Positions 15,834-24,580 of a DNA stretch of 64,000 nt are shown here, piece by piece. Source of the stretch: Diphasiastrum complanatum (lineage: Eukaryota; Streptophyta; Lycopodiopsida; Lycopodiales; Lycopodiaceae); assembly GCA_029204225.1 (NCBI GenBank), contig CM055092.1, positions 38,513,800 through 38,577,799 of the forward strand, read 5' to 3'. A program made the translations under genes and the position numbers. A model generated the notes under the pieces. The model was not told the origin of the DNA, did not search any database, and saw only the letters and a program-made list of their open reading frames with translations. Every line of letters starts with the position of its first letter. The first letter of the stretch is position 1.

Positions 15834-16165
15834 GGGTAGGACTCGGGCAGCGGCACCACATGTAGCTTTTCTAGTGGGCCGGGGCCAAATGGCTCACATG
15901 CATGGTTTCGTGCCTTTAAGTGCCAAGGCGGGGAAGGTCACCCCTCAAGGACAGGGCCTGAGGAAGGGACCTTCCGTGACATAATTTCTTTTATCACCTT
16001 GCCCTTCTGCCCTTGGGCGGTAGACAGCCTTCTTGGGTGGAACGCCCTTGAAGGGGAACCTTCCCCCCCATGGCACTTATAGGCACGAAACCATGCATGT
16101 GAGCCATTTGGCCCCGGCCCACTAGCAAAGCTACATGTGGTGCTGCTGCCCGGGCCCTACTTGAT
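15834..16165. mobile_element. Foldback element with 87-bp inverted arms
   Basis: Arms 15834-15921 and 16078-16165 are inverted copies differing at only a few positions. They share TGGGCCGGGGCCAAATGGCT and its complement. A weaker match continues outward on both sides (ACTAGATGGG-type sequence). The interior has its own nested inverted repeat (GGGGAAGGT..ACCTTCCCC). No coding capacity. The interior is related to GC-rich sequence at 7495-7610. Confidence 0.8.
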
Positions 16166-16211
16166 TAGATGGGGTTACTCAGGTGGAAGATTTGTGTTAA
16201 AAAAGGTAAAG

Positions 16212-16255
16212 TTTTTACGTGCACCTTCTGGCAATTGGAAAGTGCATTTAAAAAG
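16212..16255. repeat. Hairpin repeat copy 5
   Basis: TTTTTACGTGCACCTT pairs imperfectly with AAAGTGCATTTAAAAAG. It is followed by GGGAGGCATCACCATTTCC, the same downstream module seen after the copies at 7331 and 7654. Confidence 0.55.
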
Positions 16256-16329
16256 ATTGTGCCATAAATTTTTTTGTCCCATAGATTCTGCTATGGGAGG
16301 CATCACCATTTCCTTTTTTGAAAAGTAAA

Positions 16330-16925
16330 AAATGATATATCTATATCTATATATATATAATATATATCTCTAAGGAAGCGGGGGCTGGACACAGACGCGC
16401 GTCCAGATGCGGACGCCTCAGGGGTGCGTCCGCGTCCGGACGCGATCCCCCATTTTCAATTTTTTTTTTTTCAAAATAAAAATAAAAATACAGACCTTTG
16501 CCCTCGCTGTCCCACATCCCCAAAGCGAAATAAAAACAATTTATGACCCCTGCCCCCCCCCTCTGGAATTAATTATCAGAGGGTGTCTGGCACCCACCTG
16601 CCCCCTCCTATTAAAAAATAGGAAAACGGTACCCAAAAAAATTTGCAACAAACCTAACCACTGCCCCCATGCCTCCCATGTCTGATATCTCTGTAGTCGG
16701 ACACGAAAGAGCAACAATTTATATTTTTTTGAGTCTCCAAAACTCTGTCTTGTGCCCTCGCTATATCTCTCTCTCCCTGACGAATCTATATTATACTATT
16801 ATATAAATACAGGTAAACGATGCGCTCCTTGGATGAACCTCAACAACTTACTAATTACTTATGCTGCACAATGCCATTCAACACAGGGAAGTTCAAGACC
16901 TACACAGTATCATCTCATCACCCTA
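16330..16925. other. No gene recognised; CpG-rich block
   Basis: An AT dinucleotide stretch near 16335-16365 is followed by a CG-rich block (16375-16450) with repeated GCGTCCGGACGCG-like palindromes. A similar block lies at 18341-18400, and both may be terminal sequence of the hAT-like elements here. Confidence 0.35.
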
Positions 16926-16980
16926 AACCCTAAACCTATCTCATCACATAGGCCCTATGTGATGAGATAGGTTTAGGGTT
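16926..16980. repeat. Perfect 26-bp hairpin with telomere-type repeats
   Basis: Arms 16926-16951 and 16955-16980 are exact reverse complements around a GCC loop. The outer parts of the arms are AACCCTAAACC and GGTTTAGGGTT, that is, plant telomere-type units in inverted orientation. Confidence 0.95.
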
Positions 16981-16984
16981 TTGG

Positions 16985-17160
16985 GAGGTACAACGTCACA
17001 TGGGCAACAAATCGGGGTAGGTACAATGTCACATGGGCACTGTGGGGGAGCAGACCACGGGCCCAATCGGAGACGTGGGGGAGCTACACATGGGGGCAGG
17101 TACAGTAGCACATGGGCACTGTGGGGGAGTAGGCCATGGAGGGATCATGAACAACCGCAC
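16985..17160. repeat. Imperfect short tandem repeats
   Basis: The unit GGTACA..GTCACATGGGCA(C), sometimes followed by TGTGGGGGAG, recurs near 16986, 17022 and 17098. Spacing is irregular, so this is not a clean satellite. Confidence 0.6.
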
Positions 17161-17433
17161 ATGGGGAAACAGGCTATGGTGTTAAATAGGCACTCACAAG
17201 GCCATTGTGAGAGGCATTGTGAGAGGCTTTTTTAGAGGCTGTGAGAGAGCCAGTGAGAGGCTGTGAGAGTCAGTTTGAGAAATAGGACGTGTGAGATGGT
17301 GGAGCACATACCACCGAAGTCCGAGGGCGAAGCTAGGAGGAAGCTCGAGGAAGATGTCCGAAGGCACAATGAAAGGCATCGAAAGCAAGAGGCAGCTGTA
17401 AATGACCAAGCAACTAATGAAAGAAAATGGTAC

Positions 17434-18190
17434 CTGGACAACGCGTTGTGGCCCGACCTCCTCTATCGCTGTGCGGATGATGCCGTAAATGTGCTGGGCC
17501 GAATGCACTCTCCCTGCCTCGGAGGCGTCGATGCTACGCAGGAACATGGAACCGTAACAACTAGAAACAATCACGTTGATGAGTGGACGTTTACGACGAT
17601 CAGTGCACCCATCAGCCATGATGGAACAACCGTATCTATCCCAAGCCTCCTGCAGTGCGGCTAGTCTCTCTCTGACGGATGCAACCCGCTCCTGGAGCAA
17701 AGGGCCGCGTAGTGCGTCGGCTGTGGGTGGTGTGTAGTCGGGCCCGCAAACTGCAACTTTCGAGATAGCCTCTCGAAAGATGCAGGATGATGCCATGATA
17801 AAGGGGAGGTTCAGGTCATAGAACATCTGTGCTATGGTCCTGGTGGCCTCTCTGTGTTGCCCCTCTCTGAAAGATCCCGGCATGGACATCTGTCTGGTGC
17901 CTCGGGATGTGGATGGCTGGGAGGATGTGGATGGACGATGCGGATCTGGAGGTGGTGGCATAGGTGTAGGTGCAGAAGTGGAGGATGTGGACGGACCGTG
18001 CAGATCTGACGGTGATGGTACAGGCGTAGGTGCAGCAGTGGAGGCTGTGGATCCATGGGGAGTACTGGCGGAGGGGGTACGGGTGGTTGTGGTGGTGGCG
18101 GTGGCGGTGGCGGGTGCGGATGCGACGGTGCGGGTGGGGGCAGTGGCGCTGGGTGTACCAGTGGCAAGGGCGGTGACAATGGGTGCACCA
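17434..18190 (-). pseudogene. hAT transposase relic 1 (linker plus DUF659-like)
   Basis: Reading leftward, an Ala/Thr/Pro/Ser-rich linker is followed by MFYDLNLPFIMASSCIF, then DRYGCSIMADGCTDRRKRPL and VSSCYGSMFLRSIDAS. This is the DUF659-type core of plant hAT transposases, with the first catalytic Asp in ADG. The exon ends at a CAG|GTACC donor at the same place as in the copy at 18972. Beyond it only about 50 bp of the intron match before sequence diverges, so the copy is truncated. The zinc finger end is also missing; an (AC)n tract sits where it should be. The core frame is open, but the protein is incomplete at both ends. Confidence 0.8.
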
Positions 18191-18193
18191 CAG

Positions 18194-18333
18194 ACACACA
18201 CACACACACACACACTATAACCCAACCACATGCACACCATAGCTCTCCCTCACCCACCATAGCTCTCTCTCCCTCACTCACCATAGCTCGACCCCCTGAC
18301 GCGGGGGTCGGATATATATATATATATATATAT
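18194..18333. repeat. (AC)n and (AT)n tracts
   Basis: (AC)n at 18194-18215 and (AT)n at 18312-18333. Between them are short repeats of CACCATAGCTCTCCCTC type. The tracts bracket the truncated end of hAT relic 1. Confidence 0.9.
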
Positions 18334-18677
18334 TAGACATCAGGGTCCGGGCCGGACGCGGGCTTTTCGCGTCCGGCTCCCGGACGCGGGGTCAGACGTG
18401 TCCTTTTTAAATTTTTTTTTCTAGATGCGTCCCGGCCCTGGACACGTTTTTTAATAATTAAAAAAAAAAAAAAGCAAAAAGGCCGTGCGTGGGCAGCGGA
18501 ACAGTCCGCAGAAAGAGAGAGTGAGAGAGGAGAGAAAGAGCGCGGGAGAGAGTTATGGTGAGTGAGAGAGAGAGAGAGAGACATGGTGAGTGGGGGTTTG
18601 AGAGATTTGTGTGAGTTTGTGTGTGTGATGATGTGTGTGTTTGAGTTGATTTGTGTGTGCATGTGTGTGTGGTGATT

Positions 18678-18761
<84 letters not shown>

Positions 18762-18903
18762 TGTGTGAGAGAGAGAGGATTTGTGTGTGTGTGTGTATGA
18801 GACATGGTGTGTGTGTGAGTTTAGGGTTTAGGGTCTGCATGCTTGGGTTTAGGGTTTAGGAGGAGAGAGAGAGAGATATTAGATTTGTGTGCTTGTGTGT
18901 GTT

Positions 18904-18971
<68 letters not shown>
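18678..18971. repeat. GT/GA microsatellites and TTTAGGG units in hAT leader
   Basis: (GT)n(GA)n at 18678-18758, (TG)n near 18781-18797, TTTAGGGTTTAGGG-type units near 18821-18834 and 18848-18861, then (TG)n(GA)n at 18904-18971. The last GA run ends directly at the transposase ATG at 18972. A GA run also abuts the ATG of the copy at 22429. Confidence 0.9.
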
Positions 18972-18976
<5 letters not shown>

Positions 18977-20660
18977 CGCTCGTCCCATTTGGGATGAGGT
19001 GGAGTTGTTGCCCGACAAAAAGTGGGGTTGCCCTTTTTGTCGAGAGCAGTTCACAGGGAACGCCTCTCGGGTCCGAGCACATTTGGGGGGATTGCGAGTC
19101 CGACCCACAGGGGGACAATACGGGATTGGCGTTTGTATGGTCATCCCCTCTGCGGAGAGGGCTCGCATTCTCGAGTCATATGCTGAGCCCGGCGAGCCAT
19201 CCACAGATGTGGCGGACTCCACTTTCACTGGTGCACCCACTGCCACCGTCGCCGTCGCCGCCGCCGCCTCTACCTCCGCACCCGCCATTGCCACCGCCAC
19301 CCCCACCCCCTCTGCCAGTACTCCCCATGGATCCATAGCCTCCACTGCTGCACCTACGCTTGTGCCACCACCTTCAGATCTGCACCGTCCGTTTGCATCC
19401 TCCCCTTCCACACTTACACCTATGCCACCACCTCCAGATCCGCATCGTCCATCCGCATCCTCCTAGCCATCCACATCCCGAGGCACCAGACAAATGTGCA
19501 TGCCGAGATCTTTCAGAGAGGGGCAGCACAGAGAGGCCACCGGGACCATAGTACAGATGTTCTATGACCTGAACCTCCCCTTCATCATGGCCTCATCCCG
19601 CATATTTTGAGAGGCTATCTCGAAATTTGCAGTATGCGGGCCCGGGTACACACCACCCACAACCGATGCGCTTTGCGGCCCTTTGCTCCAGGTGCGGGTT
19701 GCATTCGTCAGAGAGAGACTAGCATCGTTGCAGGAGGCCTGGGATAGATACAACTGCTCGATCATGGCTGATGGATGGACTAATCGTCGTAGACGTCCAC
19801 TCATCAACGTCATTGTTTCTAGCTGCTACGATTCCATGTTCTTTCGCAGCGTCAACGCCTCTGAGGCAGGGAGAGTGCACACGGCCGAGTACATCTACGA
19901 CATCATCCGCGCAGCAATAGAGGAGGTTGGGCTACAGCGTGTTGTCCAGGTACAATTTTTTTCATTAGTTGCCTGATCATTTACTGCGCGATGTTGATAC
20001 AAAGGTTTCATTAGTTTTCAATTGATTGCAATGTGTTTCTAAGCTGTGCATTAATCATATCAACTGTTCGCGATAGGTTGTGACGGACAATGCGTCCAAC
20101 TGCCGTGATATGGGGGAGCTTCTTATGGCAGAGTACCCCTCCATTGTTTGGAGTCCATGTGCCGCACACTCACTGGACCTCCTCCTGCATTCCATCGGGC
20201 ACCTTCCTTGGGTTAGTGAGATTCTCATGAGGGCACTTGCGGTTGTGGACTTTGTCACACGCAAGCGCCGCACCACCACCCTTTTCCGCATTCAGCAGGT
20301 AAGATGCTACTTATTTTTTGGCTCGTTAACAATTCTGTTGCACACGCCAATAATTCCAGGGTTTAGGGTTTAGGGATGTGTTGGGGTTCTCATGTGTGCC
20401 TCTTATTCCGGTTTTCAATGCAGGCTTGACTTGAAGTAGCCCGCTCGCACCCGCTTCACCTTCCAATTCATCATGCTTGAGCAGCTACACCGTCTCAAGG
20501 GTGATTTGCGGCGCATGGCTACTTCTGCAGAGTTCACAACCATGGACTTGTCTCAGACCCCGGAGGGCTTGGCCTTCCACGAGATCCTCTTCATGGAGCC
20601 CTTCTGGGTTGATATGCAGTAGCTCATGGACGTCATGTGCCCCATCCCGACCGGACAAAG
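18972..20660 (+). pseudogene. hAT transposase relic 2 (C2HC finger plus DUF659)
   Basis: Exon 1 (18972-19949) begins with a BED-like finger (WGCPFCREQF, then RVRAHLGG and a later Cys, a C2HC pattern). It continues through an Ala/Pro/Thr-rich linker and a DUF659-type block (SIMADGWTNRRRRPLINVIV). Stops at about 19464 and 19606 break it. A CAG|GT donor at 19950 and an AG at 20075-20076 define an intron. Exon 2 (20077-20298) carries VVTDNASNCRDMGELL, with the second Asp, and WSPCAAHSLDLLL. After another intron, exon 3 starts near 20424 but is out of phase and has a stop. It reads RTRFTFQFIMLEQLHRLKG, then is lost at the tandem repeat at 20661. The C-terminal dimerisation domain is absent. Confidence 0.85.
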
Positions 20661-21335
20661 TGTCCATGAAGCCTTGTTTGATGTCGAACTTCGGAAGGGC
20701 ATACTGGTCCTGCCGTCCGTCCAGTCCTCGTCCCGTCTGCTCCCACGGGTTCCAATAGAGGTTGTCCGTTGGCCGAAACCGACGACACCTGAAACGGATC
20801 CCGTTTGGAGAAACGGGGACGTCGAACGGAGAGCTGCAAAACTAGTCCATTTCGCTGGACCTAATTGCGTTTCTGTCCCATTGAAGGGCCATTTTGACCG
20901 AATGACACCTGAATCGAGCCAGGCTGTTCGTATCGGGATCACGAATCCGTGGACTGTATTCTTGGGCCATTTTGTCAATTCCAAATGTTTTCTGGTCCCG
21001 TCCCTCGCGACGTGTCCTTGAAGCCCTGTTTAACGTCGAACTTCGGACGGACGTTGCAGGCCGACCGTCGGTCGTTTCCTCGGCCTGTTTGTTCCCACAG
21101 GTTCCTATTGAGGTTGTCCACTGGCCGAAACAGACGGCACCTAAAACGGATCCCGTTTGAAGAAATGGGGCCGTCGGACGGAAAGCTGCAAAACTAGTCC
21201 ATTTCGATTGACTTAATTGCGTTTCTGTCCCGTTGAACGGCCATTTTGACCGAACTATACCCGAATCGAGCCAGACTTGGTCCCTTGGGTTCGTACCCGC
21301 TTCACGAACCTGTGGACTGTATTCCTGGACCATTA
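20661..21335. repeat. Tandem duplication of a ~350-bp GC-rich unit
   Basis: Two head-to-tail copies, 20661-21012 and 21013 to about 21335. Shared anchors are GTCGAACTTCGGA, ATTGAGGTTGTCC, GGATCCCGTTTG, GCAAAACTAGTCCATTTCG and GTGGACTGTATTC. No coding potential is evident; the overlapping frames on both strands are by-products. The repeat interrupts hAT relic 2. Confidence 0.85.
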
Positions 21336-21529
21336 ATACATTCTACGCAGGTTTAAGTGTATGCTACACAAGTGCTGCTTTGATGTTGAATCTGCACATA
21401 CCTGTGGTGCAATGCCTACGACACAATGAGGACATGGGGTGGGATTGATGATGTTTATGGATGTGGTTATGATGATTATGGTTGTGGCTTGTTTTGATGG
21501 TTATGGTTGTGGGGTTGTGGGTTTAGGAT

Positions 21530-21605
21530 GATTTGTCAGGGTTTAGGGTGTTATGTTAACTATGCCATTTGTTAGGGTTTAAGGTTTAGGGTGTTATGTT
21601 AAATG
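21530..21605. repeat. Two copies of a TTTAGGG-containing unit
   Basis: GGTTTAGGGTGTTATGTTAA occurs twice, about 50 bp apart, with a degenerate TTAGGGTTTAAGG between. Another telomere-type patch lies in the hAT relic 2 intron near 20358-20373. Confidence 0.75.
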
Positions 21606-21648
21606 GTTGAACATGATGCATATGTTATGAGAGAGATGCAGATGTGTT

Positions 21649-21652
<4 letters not shown>

Positions 21653-21698
<46 letters not shown>

Positions 21699-21708
21699 TC
21701 TCTCTCTC
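21653..21708. repeat. (CT)n microsatellite
   Basis: CT run with one G interruption. It lies about 160 bp beyond the stop codon of the small finger gene on the - strand. Confidence 0.95.
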
Positions 21709-21871
21709 ATCTTGCACGGAGCAAACCATTTCTGACTAACCATTCAAATTTCACGGAGCTAACCATTTGTAAGCAACCACGATAAATTAGCCATGACACA
21801 AATAGACTGTAAAAAAATATATACATCTCATTTGATGCCACTGTACATGATGCTAAAATGTGTATCAGTAT

Positions 21872-22428
21872 CTACAAGTCTGTGCTAAAAAAATCATCCC
21901 TCTGCGTGCCAGATGCATCTGCAGGGGTGTTAAATACAAAGTCTGGCTGGGAGTCTGGAGGCATCTGGGACTCCTCTAAGTCTGGGCCAACGCCTGCACT
22001 AGCAGAGGGGATGCGGGTGGCTGTGGCGGAGGCGGAGGTGGTGGCTGTGGCGAAGGCGGAGGCGGAGGCGGTGGCGGTGGCAGGTGCGGATGCAACGGTG
22101 GGGCTGGGGGTGGTGGCGCTGGGTGTACCAGTGGCAAGGTCGGTGGCAGTGGGTGCACCAATGGAAACAGAGTCCGCGACATCTGTGGACGGCTCACCGG
22201 GCTCAACAACTGGCTCAGAATATGCCTCGAGAATGCGAGCCCTCTCCGCAGCGGGGATGACCAAACAAATGCCGATCCCGTAGTGTCCCCCCGTGGGTCG
22301 GACTCGCAATCCCCCCAAATGTGCTCGAACCCGAGAGGCGTTCCCTGTGAATTGCTTTCGACAAAAAGGGCAACGCCACTTTTTGTCGGGCATCAACTCC
22401 ACCTCATCCCAAATGGGACAAGCGGCCA

Positions 22429-22429
<1 letters not shown>
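21872..22429 (-). CDS. Small hAT-derived C2HC (BED-like) finger protein
   Basis: An open frame of 185 residues starts at the ATG at 22429, chosen because it matches the transposase start at 18972 (MAA.PIWDEVEL). Residues about 18-55 form the C2HC finger (CPFCRKQF, RVRAHLGG, then Cys). About 85 residues of Ala/Thr/Pro/Ser linker follow, then a short acidic tail ending near DDFFSTDL. The DUF659 and dimerisation domains are absent, and the linker runs into the tail with no stop or shift. This looks like an internally deleted hAT derivative that could still make a DNA-binding protein without a catalytic core. Whether it is expressed is unknown; a (CT)n tract covers the 22431-22488 leader. It could equally be one exon of a broken copy. 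Confidence 0.55.
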
Positions 22430-22430
<1 letters not shown>

Positions 22431-22482
<52 letters not shown>

Positions 22483-22552
22483 TCAAGAGAATGTGTAGTA
22501 AGTCCTCGTCTTCCCTCCTCGTTGCCCATCCATCTTTTCACACCCAGATCCG

Positions 22553-22590
<38 letters not shown>
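22431..22590. repeat. Two (CT)n microsatellites upstream of finger ORF
   Basis: CT runs at 22431-22488 (one imperfection) and 22554-22590. On the - strand these are GA runs in the leader of the hAT derivative. Confidence 0.95.
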
Positions 22591-22595
<5 letters not shown>

Positions 22596-22599
22596 AAGC

Positions 22600-23590
22600 T
22601 CTCCGGGCTAAATGCTGAGCAACTCGCTAGGCATGGTTGGAGCGGACAGGTGAGAGAGAGGGCAAAGCAGCTGGGTGTCCAGAGGGGCTTAAGCCCCCCA
22701 CATAATGCCAAGTGCTCGGTTTTTCTTTCAAGGTACCTCCATAAGCAAAAAAAAAATGTGAGCTTTTTCACCACAATTCTCAAGTGGACAGCCAATAAAA
22801 AATTAACACCTAGAAGTGGACAGCCAATAAAAAATTAACACATAGCACATGAAAATTTCAATGGAACGTGCATGTGGACAGCCAATGACGAGCTGTCACA
22901 TGGCACATGCGTACTCTGGCCAGAATGTCCATTTGCAATTCATCATTGGTTGTTCAATATGCACATTCTATCAAAAAAAAATCAACAAAAACAACATAAA
23001 GAAATAAAAAAAAAAAGTAAAACGAAATCCGCACCAAAAGCAAAAATGGTAAGAATGCCAAAAACAAAAAAAAACTTTGCGCGTGGCATTATGCCTCAAG
23101 CCTTCCCTCAATCCCTCCACCCTATCCAACGGTCAAGTCGTGGGGCTCCCACCACCCGCCCCTTGCAAGGGGGCCTGCCCCCTCCCACCTAAAGCCTATC
23201 ATTTTTTTATTGGTAATGCCCTGCCGGGGCCATTATGGCCGACCTGCCTGGCCAAGGCTTCAGGGTTTCACGACACTCAATTGGAGTATTAGATTTTCCA
23301 CTGTTGTTGATGAAATTTTGTTATCATGCTTGAATTTCATAGCTTTTGCTTTGAAAAAGTGTTTTTAAATTTGCAAAGTTTACTTAAAGTGAAAACCTTT
23401 AAAGTTCTCAGAAATTTCGTAACTAATCATTACTTAGACTTTGCAACTTGCAAAGTACAACATAATATAACATTCAGGACATGATACAACCTTCAGGCCT
23501 GTTAGAACTTCAAGCAATCATCAAAAATTTGTTTAATTTTGCATCTTTAAATAGTGCAGATGTAGAGGATTTTGTGAAAGGAAATTTTCC
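22600..23590. other. No gene recognised; short tandem at 22783
   Basis: A 32-bp unit beginning GTGGACAGCCAATAAAAAAT is repeated at 22784 and 22816, with a third partial copy near 22874. The rest shows no supportable frame. Confidence 0.5.
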
Positions 23591-23599
23591 ATAAGTCTT

Positions 23600-24215
23600 A
23601 AACAAGAGTTTGCTGATGTCTTTCTAAAGCAGTTACCTGAAGGTTTACCTCCTAGGGGTGTAAATCACTAGATAGAACTTCCCAACAATTTTTTGTATTG
23701 CTTTTTCCCTATAGGATGAGCCAGAAGGAAGATGATGTTATTAGAGCTAGTAAATTCCCTTTTGGGGGGGGGGGGGGGGGTTGGGTACTTTTAGTTAGTA
23801 ATAAAGATGGGGGATTGCACCTTTATGTAGACTACAGGAAGCTTAAGAACATCCCTTACCTAGGATGGATGATCGAATGGGTTGTTTGAATGGTGCAAAG
23901 TATTTCACCAAGATAGACTGTAGGTCAAGTTACCATAAGATTAGGGTAAAGGACGAGGATGTGCTCCAATGCTAAAGGGTTGAAGTGTGAGTGTTTTTCA
24001 AAAAAAACTCAGGTATCTGGGCCATATTTGATTGAGGAATTGATATCGAGTATGATAAAGTACGTAAGATACGAGGGTGACCTAACCTGAAAACCATTTG
24101 GGAAGTGAAATCTTTTTTGGACTTCATAGGATACTTTCGTAGATTTAGTAAGGAGTGTGCCCCTTTTGACATTGCCCCTAACAAATCTGCTTAAGGGAAT
24201 AAAGAAGATTGCTGA
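23600..24215 (+). pseudogene. Ty3/gypsy reverse transcriptase relic
   Basis: Recognisable blocks: EFADVFLKQLPEGLPP, KDGGLHLYVDYRKLKN, AKYFTKIDCRSSYHKIRVKD and FLDFIGYFRRFSKECAP. They are spread over frames with stops and interrupted by a 17-base G run at 23764-23780. The YVDD-containing block is missing, so there is an internal deletion. The element ends a few hundred bases upstream of the LCAT-like coding start. Confidence 0.8.
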
Positions 24216-24580
24216 ATGCAATTGTAAATGTACAAGGTCATGATCATGGTTATGACATTCATTAATTTATATCAGATCCAATAATCGTTGCACTTGCAGA
24301 ATTTGAAATTTGCTGGCAAAAGCTTTAGGTGGCCTCATAAAATCAAAGAGTCACATTTAGACTCCTTAGAAATTAGTAGCTCTTATATCAAAAGCTTGTA
24401 AGTTGTTCTCACATGAGAGCTTTCTGGATAGATTGCAGAGTAAGCCATTCATTATGACAGCTGATTGTGCTAGTTTTTTGGTACCTGCAGATACATATAT
24501 ATGAAGAATCTTAAAAGCATCTAGTGAAGGTTCCTTGGCCACTTTCAAAGGTTCCCTGTGTTGCATCAGAGTGTGGTACA

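Larger units (their letters stand above)
18341..20660 (+). mobile_element. hAT-type DNA transposon relic 2
   Basis: A candidate left terminus CAGGGTCCGGGCCGGACGCG begins at 18341; many hAT termini start CAGGG. There follow a microsatellite- and telomere-repeat-rich leader, an N-terminal C2HC finger exon, DUF659-like exons and a later exon. The element is broken off at about 20660 by a GC-rich tandem duplication, and no matching right terminus was found. Established family knowledge covers the domain order; the terminus is inference. Confidence 0.65.

Noticed and set aside
17834-18336. Gly/Val-rich frames on the + strand
   Set aside because: Antisense to the Ala/Thr/Pro linker of the reverse hAT relic; the linker is supported by its match to the copies at 18972 and 22429.
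20485-21333. Several 60-160-residue frames on both strands
   Set aside because: They run across the tandem GC-rich repeat without conserved domains and are not kept in the same frame in both units; GC-rich sequence simply has few stops.
24230-24480. Possible further gypsy coding sequence upstream of LCAT-like exon 1
   Set aside because: Short readable stretches but no block I could assign to RNase H or integrase.
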